DNA of 64,000 bases from Sphingobacterium thalpophilum (GTDB lineage Bacteria > Bacteroidota > Bacteroidia > Sphingobacteriales > Sphingobacteriaceae): the NCBI RefSeq assembly GCF_038396785.1, contig NZ_CP151087.1, positions 2,666,001 through 2,730,000 on the forward strand, read 5' to 3'. Shown here piece by piece: positions 9,634-17,907 of the stretch (position 1 is the first letter of the stretch; every line of letters begins with the position of its first letter). Below the pieces are notes generated by a model. That model saw nothing but the letters and a program-made list of their open reading frames with translations. It searched no databases and was not told where the DNA came from. Both the position numbers and the translations under genes were made by a program.

Positions 9634-10210
9634 ACATTAACTTTTTCAATTCTTGATAAAGCTTTGCCGTTGGCAATCCGACCACATTATTATATTCTCC
9701 CTCTATTTTTTTTACAGCGATTAAGCCGATCCATTCCTGTATTCCATAAGAACCCGCTTTATCTAATGGTGAAAATTTAGTAACATAATGATCGATTTCA
9801 TCCGCATCTAATTCGTAAAAATAAACAGTTGTCGTTTCGACGAAAGTACTAATCTTACCCTCCCATGAGATCGCTACAGCAGTCAACACCAAATGTTTCT
9901 TACCAGACAAGTTTGTTAGCGTTGCTCGGGCTTCCTGTTCATCTTTGGGTTTACCTAAAATTTCGCCCTTATCCGATACGACAATAGTATCGGCACAGAT
10001 AACCAAACAATCGTCTTTATCCCCAAATGCCTCCGCTTTACGAATAGCGATTTGGCGAACGACCTCTGCAGCGGATAAATTCGGATCCACGTATTCTGCC
10101 GTTTCCCGAACGTCGACTTCAAATGTCAGCCCAAGCCCTGCTAACAGCTGTTTTCTCCGTGGAGATTGAGACCCTAATATAATTGTTCTATTTTTTAGAT
10201 TTTTCAACAT
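9632..10210 (-). CDS. maf: Maf-family nucleoside triphosphate pyrophosphatase
   Basis: The 192-residue protein begins with the Maf signature ILGSQSPRRKQLLAGLGL, followed by AEYVDP, an AIRKAEAF helix, the catalytic ADTIVVSDKGEILGKP segment, and DKAGSYGIQEWIG near the end. It hydrolyses dTTP, UTP and modified nucleotides to monophosphates, which limits their incorporation. It is 2 nt downstream of the kdsC-like gene, so the two form one minus-strand operon. The stop codon lies inside the shared terminator hairpin. Confidence 0.94.
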   Translation of the reverse strand: MLKNLKNRTIILGSQSPRRKQLLAGLGLTFEVDVRETAEYVDPNLSAAEVVRQIAIRKAEAFGDKDDCLVICADTIVVSDKGEILGKPKDEQEARATLTNLSGKKHLVLTAVAISWEGKISTFVETTTVYFYELDADEIDHYVTKFSPLDKAGSYGIQEWIGLIAVKKIEGEYNNVVGLPTAKLYQELKKLM

Positions 10211-10212
10211 CC

Positions 10213-10731
10213 TTATATACTTTTTACTGTTTCATCCTCATACCAATTGCCCTGTACTTTCATGACCTTTTCGATCAATTCACGCACAACTCCCTTTCCG
10301 CCACAAAAACCAGACACATAATGCGAAATTTTCTTGATCTCTTCTACTGCATCTGCCGGAGAAACAGCTACGCCAACAGACTTCATGCAGCTAAAATCGG
10401 GGATATCGTCACCGATGTACATCAACTGATTTAATTCAAGCTTGTAATCATAAGCAAGTTCTTTCATTTTAGACAGCTTGTCAGTAACTTTTGAATATAC
10501 TTCTTTGATTCCCAATCCTTTCATCCGCTGCTCTACACCCTTCGAACCTCCACCTGTGATGATAAAAATAGGATAGCCTTTCTTGATCGCCAACTGCATA
10601 GCATAGCCATCTTTTATATTAAATGTACGTAATTGATGCCCTTCTTCATTAACTTGTACAGTACCATCAGTCAATACACCATCTACATCCAATACAAATG
10701 CTCTTATCGCTTTAAATTCGGTCAATACCAT
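10213..10731 (-). CDS. kdsC: 3-deoxy-D-manno-octulosonate 8-phosphate phosphatase-like HAD protein
   Basis: A 172-residue HAD subfamily IIIA protein without a cap domain, the size of KdsC. Motif I is VLDVDGVLTDG, motif II is FIITGGGSKG, the lysine of motif III lies in the DKLSKM region, and motif IV is YIGDDIPDFSCM followed by GVAVSPADAVEEIK. It dephosphorylates Kdo-8-phosphate in the LPS inner-core pathway; the tetrameric fold is typical of the family. YrbI-like relatives include N-acylneuraminate phosphatases, so substrate is by family. It is the first gene of a two-gene operon with maf. Confidence 0.88.
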   Translation of the reverse strand: MVLTEFKAIRAFVLDVDGVLTDGTVQVNEEGHQLRTFNIKDGYAMQLAIKKGYPIFIITGGGSKGVEQRMKGLGIKEVYSKVTDKLSKMKELAYDYKLELNQLMYIGDDIPDFSCMKSVGVAVSPADAVEEIKKISHYVSGFCGGKGVVRELIEKVMKVQGNWYEDETVKSI

Positions 10732-10887
10732 AAAAATTTATTTTTGTAAAAGTAAGGCATTTCGAGTAATAATTCGCGTAGCGATACTGATCTAATTGAC
10801 CGGGCTGTCAGATAATTATTCAGTTAAGCCAAAATATCATTTGTGTGTCACAACATAGTTGTATTAGCAACTTATTCTCAAAAATAT

Positions 10888-10919
10888 TTGGATGCTACTG
10901 TATATTTACCGTATCTTTG
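10888..10919 (+). promoter_or_regulatory. Strong Bacteroidota promoter for a possible small RNA
   Basis: TTG at 10888-10890 and TATCTTTG at 10912-10919 are separated by 21 nt, which fits the Bacteroidota -33/-7 arrangement. No protein-coding start follows at a normal distance, but a terminator lies about 200 nt downstream. Confidence 0.6.
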
Positions 10920-10924
10920 TAGAA

Positions 10925-11146
10925 GATAATTAAAGGTTATCTCGCTATGAAACACTAACAGCAAGCAATCAGAAGAGTTATTTACTTGAAGCTTGCATAA
11001 GATTAAAAAAAACAATCATTTTTAGTTTTCATGGCACAACACGGCAACTAATTTAGTTTAGAAGCCCTTAAAGAGTCTTTTCATAATTTAGGTTTATAAT
11101 TGGTTAGTAACGAACCCTGGTGCCCATCATCAGGGTTTTGTTTTTA
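10925..11146 (+). ncRNA. Candidate small RNA of about 220 nt
   Basis: This stretch is bounded by a good promoter (10888-10919) and an intrinsic terminator (11113-11146), and contains no credible reading frame: the only early ATG gives Met-Lys-His-stop. It can fold into a 5' hairpin (GATAA with TTATC) and a second stem (GCAAGC with GCTTGC near 10963-11000). The length is in the range of 6S RNA, but I cannot match its characteristic central bubble. It may instead be the leader of a gene displaced by the IS just downstream. The call is by context only. Confidence 0.4.
11113..11146 (+). terminator. Intrinsic terminator of the small-RNA unit
   Basis: A 7-bp stem (11113-11119 with 11131-11137, AACCCTG/CAGGGTT) with an 11-nt loop is followed by TTTGTTTTT. 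Confidence 0.75.
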
Positions 11147-11182
11147 TAAGCATTTTTTCTTCTTCTATTTAATAGACTTGAC

Positions 11183-11190
11183 CGAACCAT
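11183..11190 (+). repeat. 8-bp target duplication, left side of outer IS
   Basis: CGAACCAT occurs immediately before the outer IS (here) and immediately after it (14052-14059), a perfect direct repeat. Confidence 0.93.
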
Positions 11191-11407
11191 GGATCAAGCA
11201 GAATTCTTGGGGGAATACAAAAAATTTCCTAGTTTAGTTTGTTTAATACAGATATCCCTTGCAAGACGCCGAACGTAAATTACTTTCCCTATTGATGCCC
11301 GAAGGGCTATTGGAATACTTTCAGATTTTAGAAGTCGATCAGGTTGACAATCAGCTCCACATTTATTTAGATGAGCTTAATATTGCTCCAACGGGCTATG
11401 AGAACAG

Positions 11408-11415
11408 CAAGTTGG
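11408..11415 (+). repeat. 8-bp target duplication, left side of inner IS
   Basis: CAAGTTGG directly precedes the inner IS and recurs directly after it at 12837-12844. It comes from the interrupted outer transposase gene. Confidence 0.93.
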
Positions 11416-11483
11416 GGATCATGTACAAAAGTTGTGGAGGGGATAAAAAATAATTAGATATTTGTGCTTTGATATTTATACAG

Positions 11484-11849
11484 ATGCACGAATCTTTTAA
11501 CGCGTTAATGCCCTTAATTATTCCCGAAGGAGTTTCCGATTATTTTGAGATGACCCACTATTCCAAAGAAGAAAAAAGACTGGATATCTTTCTGGAGGAA
11601 CTCAATAATACACCTGAAGAATATCAAGGCCAGAAGTTGATTTCCAAGGGGTTTTTCGAACCCGTTACCCTTCAAGATTTTCCTATCCGTGGCATGCAGG
11701 TCTATCTTCATGTCAAGCGCCGCAGGTGGCTCAACCAGGATACCGATAAAGTAGTCTACAGAAATTGGGAACTAGTAGCCAAAGGGACGCGCATCACACA
11801 GGATTTCGCAGCTTTTTTAAAAGGTATCAGCGGACAACCAGGCTCATAG
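11484..11849 (+). CDS. Inner IS, transposase N-terminal region (first frame)
   Basis: From the ATG at 11484 this frame gives 121 residues; an in-frame TTG at 11469 would add five. It contains MPLIIPEGVSDYFEM, DIFLEELNNTPEEYQG, GFFEPVTLQDFPIRG and the basic YLHVKRRRW, the typical N-terminal region of ISAon1-type transposases. The final part, FAAFLKGISGQPGS, runs past the frameshift site (T6A4 at 11813-11822), so the unshifted protein has a short non-homologous tail. The likely active product continues into the second frame. A DNA-binding role is inferred from the basic cluster. Confidence 0.85.
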   Translation: MHESFNALMPLIIPEGVSDYFEMTHYSKEEKRLDIFLEELNNTPEEYQGQKLISKGFFEPVTLQDFPIRGMQVYLHVKRRRWLNQDTDKVVYRNWELVAKGTRITQDFAAFLKGISGQPGS

Positions 11850-12813
11850 CATTCAGACCATCAGTTCATTCTATGGGATATCAGCCAGTAAACTAAGGAG
11901 ATACTACCGCAATAAACTGAGCGGTTTCCAGGATTGGGAGCATCGCGAAAATGCGCGAGATGGATTGACCTTCCCACAGAATGTCAGCGGCCATCTTTCT
12001 ATTGACGAGACCTGCCTATCCCATGGCGAGCTCTATACCGTTGTCACCAATAAAGAAGCACGGGGCAAAAAAGGGACCATTGTAGCCATACTGAACGGGA
12101 CAAAATCAGAGAACATTATCCCGATCCTTCAAAAGATCCCACAGAGATTACGAAATAAAGTTCAAGAGATAACGCTTGATTTAGCCGGTAATATGGGATT
12201 GATAGCCAAAAGATGCTTTCCCAATGCTGTTCAGGTAATAGACCGTTTCCATGTTCAGCAACTTGCTAACGAAGCGCTTCAGGAAATAAGGATAAAGCAC
12301 CGCTGGCAGGCCATTGACGATGAAAATCAAGCAATTGACCAAGCACGAAAGAATAAGGAAACCTATTTTCCGGAAGTCCTATCCAACAGTGAAACCATCA
12401 AACAGTTACTTGCAAGAAGCCGATACCTGCTTTATAAAAGTGAACATAAATGGACTTACGAGCAAAGAGAAAGGGCTGCTGTACTCTTTGAGCGATATCC
12501 CGATATTGAAAAGGCGTACAGGCTATCCCAAGAACTCTCTTGGATATTCAACACCACCATAGATAAGATCTACGCCTTTACAAGGTTGGCAAAATGGGCG
12601 GATAAAGTGGAACAGGCCGGCTTCAAGTCATTCAACACCGTCTCCAGAACCATAAATATCCATCACAAAAAAATATTGAACTACTTCGACAACAAGAGTA
12701 CAAATGCTTCAGCAGAATCTTTCAATGCAAAGATAAAAGCTTTCAGAAGTCAGTTTAGAGGTGTAGGTGACATCAATTTCTTCCTGTTCAGATTGACCAA
12801 ATTATTTGCGTAG
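11821..12813 (+). CDS. Inner IS, transposase catalytic region (second frame, expressed by frameshift)
   Basis: This frame is open from 11821, directly after a TAA in the same frame at 11818-11820, to TAG at 12811-12813. It has no ATG near its beginning; the first start-like codon is TTG 11965, which would cut off conserved sequence. The catalytic residues look intact: LSIDET (first Asp), ITLDLAGNM (second Asp), VIDRFHVQQLA, and NASAESFNAKIKAF (Glu). This is a DDE ISL3-like core. It is most plausibly made as a fusion with the first frame by skipping one base after the TTA codon (+1), an equivalent -2 shift, or transcript slippage in the A run. Confidence 0.85.
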   Translation, partial: KVSADNQAHSIQTISSFYGISASKLRRYYRNKLSGFQDWEHRENARDGLTFPQNVSGHLSIDETCLSHGELYTVVTNKEARGKKGTIVAILNGTKSENIIPILQKIPQRLRNKVQEITLDLAGNMGLIAKRCFPNAVQVIDRFHVQQLANEALQEIRIKHRWQAIDDENQAIDQARKNKETYFPEVLSNSETIKQLLARSRYLLYKSEHKWTYEQRERAAVLFERYPDIEKAYRLSQELSWIFNTTIDKIYAFTRLAKWADKVEQAGFKSFNTVSRTINIHHKKILNYFDNKSTNASAESFNAKIKAFRSQFRGVGDINFFLFRLTKLFA

Positions 12814-12836
12814 TCCACAGGTTTTGAAACTGATCC

Positions 12837-12844
12837 CAAGTTGG
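12837..12844 (+). repeat. 8-bp target duplication, right side of inner IS
   Basis: CAAGTTGG is identical to 11408-11415 and adjoins the right end of the inner IS. It restores the reading frame of the outer transposase gene when one copy is removed. Confidence 0.93.
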
Positions 12845-13024
12845 AGTCAAAGGGCTTTATGCCTTCCACAGAGATTTCAGACTTTCCCATTAGAGGTCAG
12901 AAAGTTACTCTACATATCCGCCGCCGCCGCTGGACAGTGTTAGATACGGGAGAGATTATCACAAGAGATTGGAACCTGGTGCGTGAGGGTACTCGAATGA
13001 CGACTGAATTCGGGCTTTTTTTAA

Positions 13025-14017
13025 AGAAGATATTTGGATAACTATCCTGTAAGTGCCCAATTGGTAGGGTTATTCTTCCAGATGGACGGCAAGCAACTTC
13101 AGGATCAATACAAGAACCATCTCAGTGACTTCCATGACTGGGGCCAAAAGCCACATGCACAGCGATGGACTCTTTTCCCGGGGAACATCTCTGAACGCTT
13201 GAGCATCGATGAGACCAGTTTTAGCAACGGTGAATTATATACCATTGTTAGCAGTAAATCGGCAAAAGGAGGTAAAGGGACGATCCTAGCGACTATCAAG
13301 GGCACCAAGGCCGAAGATATCATCACTGTTCTTGAGTTAATACCTTTACGTTCAATGAATAAGGTAAAGGAGGTAACTATGGATATGGCGCCGAACATGG
13401 CCAAGGCAATCCGTAGATGTTTCAGGAATGCCAGGCGTGTGGTCGACCGGTTCCATGTTCAAAAGTTAGCTTACGATGCAGTGCAGGAACTTCGTATTAA
13501 GTATCGTTGGGAAGTATTGGATGCGGAAAGCAAGAAGATAATGGAATCGCGAAAGGGAGGAATCCCATATGAACCCGAGTTGTTGCCTAATGGAGACACG
13601 CTCAAACAGCTACTGGCTAGATCCAGACACCTCTTGTTCAAGCACCCAAGCCGATGGTCCGAAAACCAGAAACACCGAGCTGAATTGTTGTTCATGCGGT
13701 TTCCCAGGCTAAAGCTCGCTTATGACCTTGGAATTGCCCTGGGTGACATATTCAATAAATGCCAGGACAAAAAGATAGCATTTACCAAACTGGGACTGTG
13801 GCATAATCAGGTTGAAAATGCGGGCATCGCTTCATTTGAGAGCGTGGCAAGATCCATTGCAGCGCATCATCAATACATTCTACACTACTTCGACAATAGA
13901 AGCACCAATGCTTCAGCAGAATCTTTCAATGCAAAGCTCAAAGCGTTCAGGAGTGTCTTTCGCGGCGTAAGGGACACCACATTCTTCCTATATAGAGTAA
14001 TGAAATTGTATGCTTAA
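13025..14017 (+). CDS. Outer IS, transposase catalytic region (second frame)
   Basis: The frame is open from 13025, just after a TAA at 13022-13024, to 14017. It aligns without gaps with the second frame of the inner IS through the junction region (FLRRYLDNY against FLKVSADNQ, then LSDFHDW against LSGFQDW). The acidic residues are present: LSIDETSFSNGELYT, VTMDMAPNMAKA, RRVVDRFHVQKLA, and NASAESFNAKLKAF. As in the inner copy, entry needs a +1-type shift at a T7A3 run (13015-13025). The upstream half is disrupted, so a full protein is unlikely; a TTG at 13034 could give a shortened product. It is intact but probably orphaned. Confidence 0.85.
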   Translation, partial: RRYLDNYPVSAQLVGLFFQMDGKQLQDQYKNHLSDFHDWGQKPHAQRWTLFPGNISERLSIDETSFSNGELYTIVSSKSAKGGKGTILATIKGTKAEDIITVLELIPLRSMNKVKEVTMDMAPNMAKAIRRCFRNARRVVDRFHVQKLAYDAVQELRIKYRWEVLDAESKKIMESRKGGIPYEPELLPNGDTLKQLLARSRHLLFKHPSRWSENQKHRAELLFMRFPRLKLAYDLGIALGDIFNKCQDKKIAFTKLGLWHNQVENAGIASFESVARSIAAHHQYILHYFDNRSTNASAESFNAKLKAFRSVFRGVRDTTFFLYRVMKLYA

Positions 14018-14051
14018 AAACTTCTCCTCCCCCAAACTTTCGGTATGATCC

Positions 14052-14059
14052 CGAACCAT
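14052..14059 (+). repeat. 8-bp target duplication, right side of outer IS
   Basis: CGAACCAT is identical to 11183-11190 and abuts the right end of the outer IS. Confidence 0.93.
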
Positions 14060-14475
14060 CTCCCTACCAACATATAGCTAAAAACAATTTTCAATCAATT
14101 TTTAGACAGTGATCAGTCACTGCTTATTCAGTTTATACTGAGTGATCACTGAACAAGCACTGAACAATTACTGAACGAGCACTGAACAAACACTGTTAAA
14201 ATGCCTAATTTGATCACTACTTGATCCCTACTTGCCGCAACTCAGAATTAAAAGACAAAAAATGGTATGAGCTACGCTTACGTAACAAAAAATCGCTATT
14301 GCGCGGCAATCGATTATTTTGGGATGCCCCTTGACTGTTTATAGGTTTGTTTCTATCCTGACTTTTGATTATTTTAGGAATAGCAAGTTTTTTTGTTATT
14401 TTACATATATCTTTTTCCCCAGGTACGATCGAAATACAATACCTACAGAAAAGTAAACGATAAACTCATTCTAAC
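14060..14475. other. Non-coding region with repeats and a hairpin
   Basis: Between the IS and the hybrid kinase there is no plausible gene. It contains an 11-bp tandem repeat array (14146-14200) and a hairpin (14291-14315; AATCG/CGATT and ATTGC/GCAAT arms) followed by a T-rich stretch. A TATCTTTT near 14406 resembles a -7 box but lacks the final G. Confidence 0.6.
14146..14200 (+). repeat. Five degenerate 11-bp tandem repeats
   Basis: Units of 11 bp with consensus roughly NCACTGAACAA: TCACTGAACAA, GCACTGAACAA, TTACTGAACGA, GCACTGAACAA and a diverged ACACTGTTAAA. A shorter related patch (AGTGATCAGTCACTG) lies just upstream. The period is about one helical turn, so all units face the same side of DNA. 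Confidence 0.8.
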
Positions 14476-17400
14476 ATGGATCGAAAAAATTATAGAAAGC
14501 AAATTACCATAGGAGTGATAATTTCTTTTTCGCTTATCTTCCTTTCAGCCCTATATTTTTTCATATCGCTGCATCATAACTTAAATAACGAGCGAAGTAT
14601 TGTTCGTGTTGCCGAAAATAGATTCAATATCATTAATGAAATTAAATCAAGTGTAGACGAGGTAAATGACATCAAACTGGATTACCTGAATAAGAAAGAC
14701 GCTTCACTATTTATTCCTTATAAAATGGAATTAAAAAAAATGGACGAACTGTTGCGATCTTTAAGTCTGAAAGATGATTTCTATCATGTTCAGCCAAACA
14801 GCACTGAAAACATCCGCAAAGATATCGTTGCATTTTACGACTTTGAGCAGGATATCGATCACACAAAGGAAACTCAATCCATATCCCATAATATTCACGA
14901 ACGAAAAGCCTCGATATTAAATCAGATCGATCTCATGTCGAGAGACTTATTGGATCAACGGGCGAGACTCTTAGAAAAATCAAGAAATGAACTGCAACTC
15001 GCCCAGTACATTACTTACTTATTTATCGCCATTGGCTTAAGTGGGTTCTTCTATATTCTCGCTAAAATTTCCTCGATCTCTAGATTTCTGAGGTCTACAG
15101 TGAAAAGTCAACAAGAATCCAATATCCGCCTCCAACTATTGCAAGACCAGACCAACAGTGATAACTGGATTTTGAATGCGATTAATGGCATCGACGAACA
15201 GTTACGCGGTGATTATACAGACAAGAAAATTGCCGAAATAAGCTTACATGCTATTGCTTCCACGACAAAAGCATTAGGTGGGACTATTTATATTTTCGAT
15301 GATAACTATCAGGAGTATCAGCTTTGCCACAAAATTGGCATTTCGTCCACACAGTATATCAAACGAACGTTTAAAGAAAACGATGGCATTTTGGGTGAAG
15401 TTGCAAACAAACATGAAGTCGTTAAAATAAAAGATATTGACCACAAGCATCTTATCTTAGAAACCTCGTTATCCGATCACTTAGACGCTGAGATTTATAT
15501 TGTTCCCTTCTCTTATGAAAGCCATTGTGTCGGTGTCATGGAAATTTGTTGCCCCACTATCAATGAGAAGGATGAGCAACTGCGATTTAACTTCTTGGAT
15601 AAAGCAAAAGATAACATTGCCGTTATCATCAAAGTAGCCCAAACTCATGGAAAGCTAGCCGATCTTTATGAGGAACTTCAACAACAAACCGAGGAATTAG
15701 AGACGCAACAGGAAGAATTGAGAACAACCAATGAAGAGTTAATCCATAAGACACATTTGTTGGAGGCTTCTGAGGAAGAGCTTCGAGTACAGCAGGAAGA
15801 ACTTATCCAAACCAATAACGAGCTGGACGAGAAGGCCAAATTGCTCTTTGCCCAAAATGAAGATCTAGAAAAAGCCCGCCAGGCCATAGCCCAAAAAATA
15901 GAGGAAGTAGAGCTGTCCAGCAAATATAAATCTGAATTTATGGCCAATATGAGCCATGAACTGCGGACTCCACTTAATAGTATTCTCATTCTTGCCAAAT
16001 TACTTCAGGATAACAAAAAGAAAAACCTCAGTGAGGATCAAATAAAATATGCTTCTGTCATTCATAGTGCCGGCTCAGATCTCCTTCATTTAATTAACGA
16101 ATTGTTGGATCTGGCAAAAATTGAATCCGGTAAAGTTGAAGTCCAAAAAGAACGTATCAACACAAACTACCTTGTCAATTATATTAAAGATTTTTTCAAT
16201 GATACCGCAGCGTCGAAAAATATTGACTTCCGACTCGATGTCAATGTAAATGCACCGCAGGAATTCATCGGTGATGAACATCGTATACAACAAGTCCTCA
16301 AGAATTTATTATCCAATGCGTTCAAGTTTACAGGTGAAAAGGGCGAAGTCTCTTTAGCGATAGAAGCTGAAGCTGAAAATCTTCTTTTTACGGTTAAAGA
16401 TAGCGGTATTGGCATTGCTCCTGAAAAACAAGAGCTAATCTTCGATGCTTTTAAACAAGAAGATGGCTCAACGAGTCGTAAATATGGTGGCACTGGTTTA
16501 GGCTTATCGATATGCCGCGAAATTGCTAGCTTATTAAAAGGGAAAATAACCTTATCCAGTAAGGTTGGTGAAGGTAGTATTTTCACCTTCAGTATCCCGC
16601 TAGAACAGGAGATTCAAATTTCAGTCCCGAAAGTAACATCGATCGAAAAAGAAAATAATCCACTAACGCAAATTCCGAAGGAAAATCCTATAGTCGAAAA
16701 AACGAAGTCGATCGACAACGATGGAAAACACAATAAACTTCTGATTATTGAGGATGATTTTATTTTTGCAGATATTCTAAAAGACTACGCCGAACAAAAT
16801 GGCTACGATGTATACATCAGCTATGATGGGCAAGATGGGTTACAAAAAGCACAAAATTTACGACCTGCCGCAATTATCTTAGATATTATGTTGCCTAAAA
16901 TGGATGGTTGGGAAGTTCTTCGTAACCTCAAAAAAATTGACAGCACCAAGGAGATTCCCGTACACATGATGTCGGCAGGAACATTTTTACATGATGAACC
17001 TATTTCTGCCGGAGCCATCGGGTTTATGGCTAAACCTGTGTCAGAAGAATCTTTGGCTGAAACATTCTTAAAAATAAAAGCATCGACTAGTCATCCACTG
17101 AAAAAAATTCTGCTGGTGGAAGATCAGGAAATCCAAAGCGATTTTATCAAACAATCTTTGGAAGAACAGCACATTCAGATATTTCAGGCCTTCAATGCGA
17201 GACAGGCGCTCGATTTATTAGATCAAGAGAAATTGTTTGACTGCATCATTATGGACCTAAACCTTCCTGACAAATCGGGCATTGAACTCCTGAATGAAAT
17301 CAAATCGAACGATCAATTTAGGGATTTACCTATTATCGTCAATACAGCAATGGAACTCACGACAGAGCAGACTTCCGAAATTTTGCATCACAGCCAAGCG

Positions 17401-17907
17401 ATGGTCCTTAAGTCAGCGAAATCAAATAATCGCCTGATCGATGAAGTTAATTTATTCTTAAATAAAATCCGCAGCAATAAGCGCGAATACAATATGTTCA
17501 ATCACGCCGGAGCTTCTGTCATTGCTGAAAACAATTTAGCTTCCAAAACAGTACTACTAGCAGATGACGATATGCGAAATATATTTGCCCTTAGCACGGC
17601 GTTTGAAAGCTATGATATGAACATTGAAATTGCCAACAATGGTCAGGAAGCATTAGATATTCTTGAACGAAATGAACAGATTGACCTTGTCTTAATGGAT
17701 ATCATGATGCCCGTGATGGATGGTTATGAAGCTATTGAAAAAATAAGGGCAAACAAGAAATTTGCAAACCTTCCAATTATTGCTGTGACAGCGAAAGCCA
17801 TGAAAGGTGATCGGGAAAAAACAATTGCTGTTGGTGCAAACGATTATATTAGTAAACCGGTTGATGTTGACAAATTAATATCCCTAATGCGCGTATGGCT
17901 GAGTTAA
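14476..17907 (+). CDS. Hybrid sensor histidine kinase with three receiver domains
   Basis: The 1,143-residue protein has a transmembrane helix at about 11-33, an extracytoplasmic helical segment, a second transmembrane helix near 177-199, a GAF-like domain (about 245-390), a long coiled coil rich in Glu/Gln, a HisKA domain with FMANMSHELRTPLN (His494), an ATPase domain (NLLSNAFKFTG, GTGLGLSI), and three receiver domains with phospho-acceptors near Asp803, Asp927 and Asp1075. It should sense an envelope or cytosolic signal and pass phosphate through its own receivers. Its last 13 bases overlap the CheR start, so the two are translated together. The ATG at 14476 precedes a normal signal-anchor. 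Confidence 0.93.
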   Translation: MDRKNYRKQITIGVIISFSLIFLSALYFFISLHHNLNNERSIVRVAENRFNIINEIKSSVDEVNDIKLDYLNKKDASLFIPYKMELKKMDELLRSLSLKDDFYHVQPNSTENIRKDIVAFYDFEQDIDHTKETQSISHNIHERKASILNQIDLMSRDLLDQRARLLEKSRNELQLAQYITYLFIAIGLSGFFYILAKISSISRFLRSTVKSQQESNIRLQLLQDQTNSDNWILNAINGIDEQLRGDYTDKKIAEISLHAIASTTKALGGTIYIFDDNYQEYQLCHKIGISSTQYIKRTFKENDGILGEVANKHEVVKIKDIDHKHLILETSLSDHLDAEIYIVPFSYESHCVGVMEICCPTINEKDEQLRFNFLDKAKDNIAVIIKVAQTHGKLADLYEELQQQTEELETQQEELRTTNEELIHKTHLLEASEEELRVQQEELIQTNNELDEKAKLLFAQNEDLEKARQAIAQKIEEVELSSKYKSEFMANMSHELRTPLNSILILAKLLQDNKKKNLSEDQIKYASVIHSAGSDLLHLINELLDLAKIESGKVEVQKERINTNYLVNYIKDFFNDTAASKNIDFRLDVNVNAPQEFIGDEHRIQQVLKNLLSNAFKFTGEKGEVSLAIEAEAENLLFTVKDSGIGIAPEKQELIFDAFKQEDGSTSRKYGGTGLGLSICREIASLLKGKITLSSKVGEGSIFTFSIPLEQEIQISVPKVTSIEKENNPLTQIPKENPIVEKTKSIDNDGKHNKLLIIEDDFIFADILKDYAEQNGYDVYISYDGQDGLQKAQNLRPAAIILDIMLPKMDGWEVLRNLKKIDSTKEIPVHMMSAGTFLHDEPISAGAIGFMAKPVSEESLAETFLKIKASTSHPLKKILLVEDQEIQSDFIKQSLEEQHIQIFQAFNARQALDLLDQEKLFDCIIMDLNLPDKSGIELLNEIKSNDQFRDLPIIVNTAMELTTEQTSEILHHSQAMVLKSAKSNNRLIDEVNLFLNKIRSNKREYNMFNHAGASVIAENNLASKTVLLADDDMRNIFALSTAFESYDMNIEIANNGQEALDILERNEQIDLVLMDIMMPVMDGYEAIEKIRANKKFANLPIIAVTAKAMKGDREKTIAVGANDYISKPVDVDKLISLMRVWLS

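Larger units (their letters stand above)
11416..12836 (+). mobile_element. Inner ISAon1/ISL3-like insertion sequence (1,421 bp), apparently complete
   Basis: Bounded by GGATCA at 11416 and TGATCC at 12836, with inverted repeats 11416-11438 and 12814-12836 that match at most positions (GGATCA, CAAAA and TGTGGA blocks). It is flanked by perfect 8-bp duplications. It contains two overlapping frames joined by a +1-type shift, and all three acidic catalytic residues appear present. Because it sits inside another IS of the same family, it is the younger insertion. The right repeat begins right after the transposase stop codon. The two copies differ clearly in protein sequence, so this is not a simple tandem duplication. 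Confidence 0.94.
11259..13041 (+). pseudogene. Outer IS, transposase N-terminal region, split by the inner IS
   Basis: The left part (TTG at 11259 to 11415) encodes MPEGLLEYFQILEV and LHIYLDELNIAPTGYE; the right part (12845-13041) encodes ESKGFMPSTEISDFPIRG and a basic LHIRRRRW segment. Removing the inner IS and one copy of its 8-bp duplication joins SKL to ESKGF in frame, and the joined protein aligns end to end with the inner copy's first frame. The region probably binds the IS ends (inference). It ends in the conserved T-run/A-run frameshift site, where the downstream frame is entered. The start is uncertain; TTG 11259 is the first possible start after an upstream in-frame stop at 11244. 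Confidence 0.85.
11191..14051 (+). mobile_element. Outer ISAon1/ISL3-like insertion sequence, interrupted by a second IS
   Basis: The element runs from GGATCA at 11191 to TGATCC at 14051 and is flanked by 8-bp duplications. Its imperfect terminal inverted repeats (11191-11214 and 14028-14051) match at about 18 of 24 positions, including GGATCA and GGGGGA blocks. Without the inner element and one duplicated target it would be about 1,432 bp. It carries an N-terminal-region reading frame, split by the inner IS, and an intact downstream transposase frame. GG termini and 8-bp duplications are as known for the ISL3 family. It is probably unable to produce its own full transposase, because the first frame is disrupted. 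Confidence 0.92.

Noticed and set aside
10947..10958. Leader peptide MKH in the small-RNA unit
   Set aside because: Three residues and no attenuator-type terminator or amino-acid operon follow.
11818..11820. Standard -1 frameshift on the T TTT TTA run
   Set aside because: A -1 slip leads to a frame that stops after about 80 nt, so it cannot reach the catalytic region.
14146..14200. CRISPR array
   Set aside because: The units are only 11 bp, directly adjacent and without spacers.
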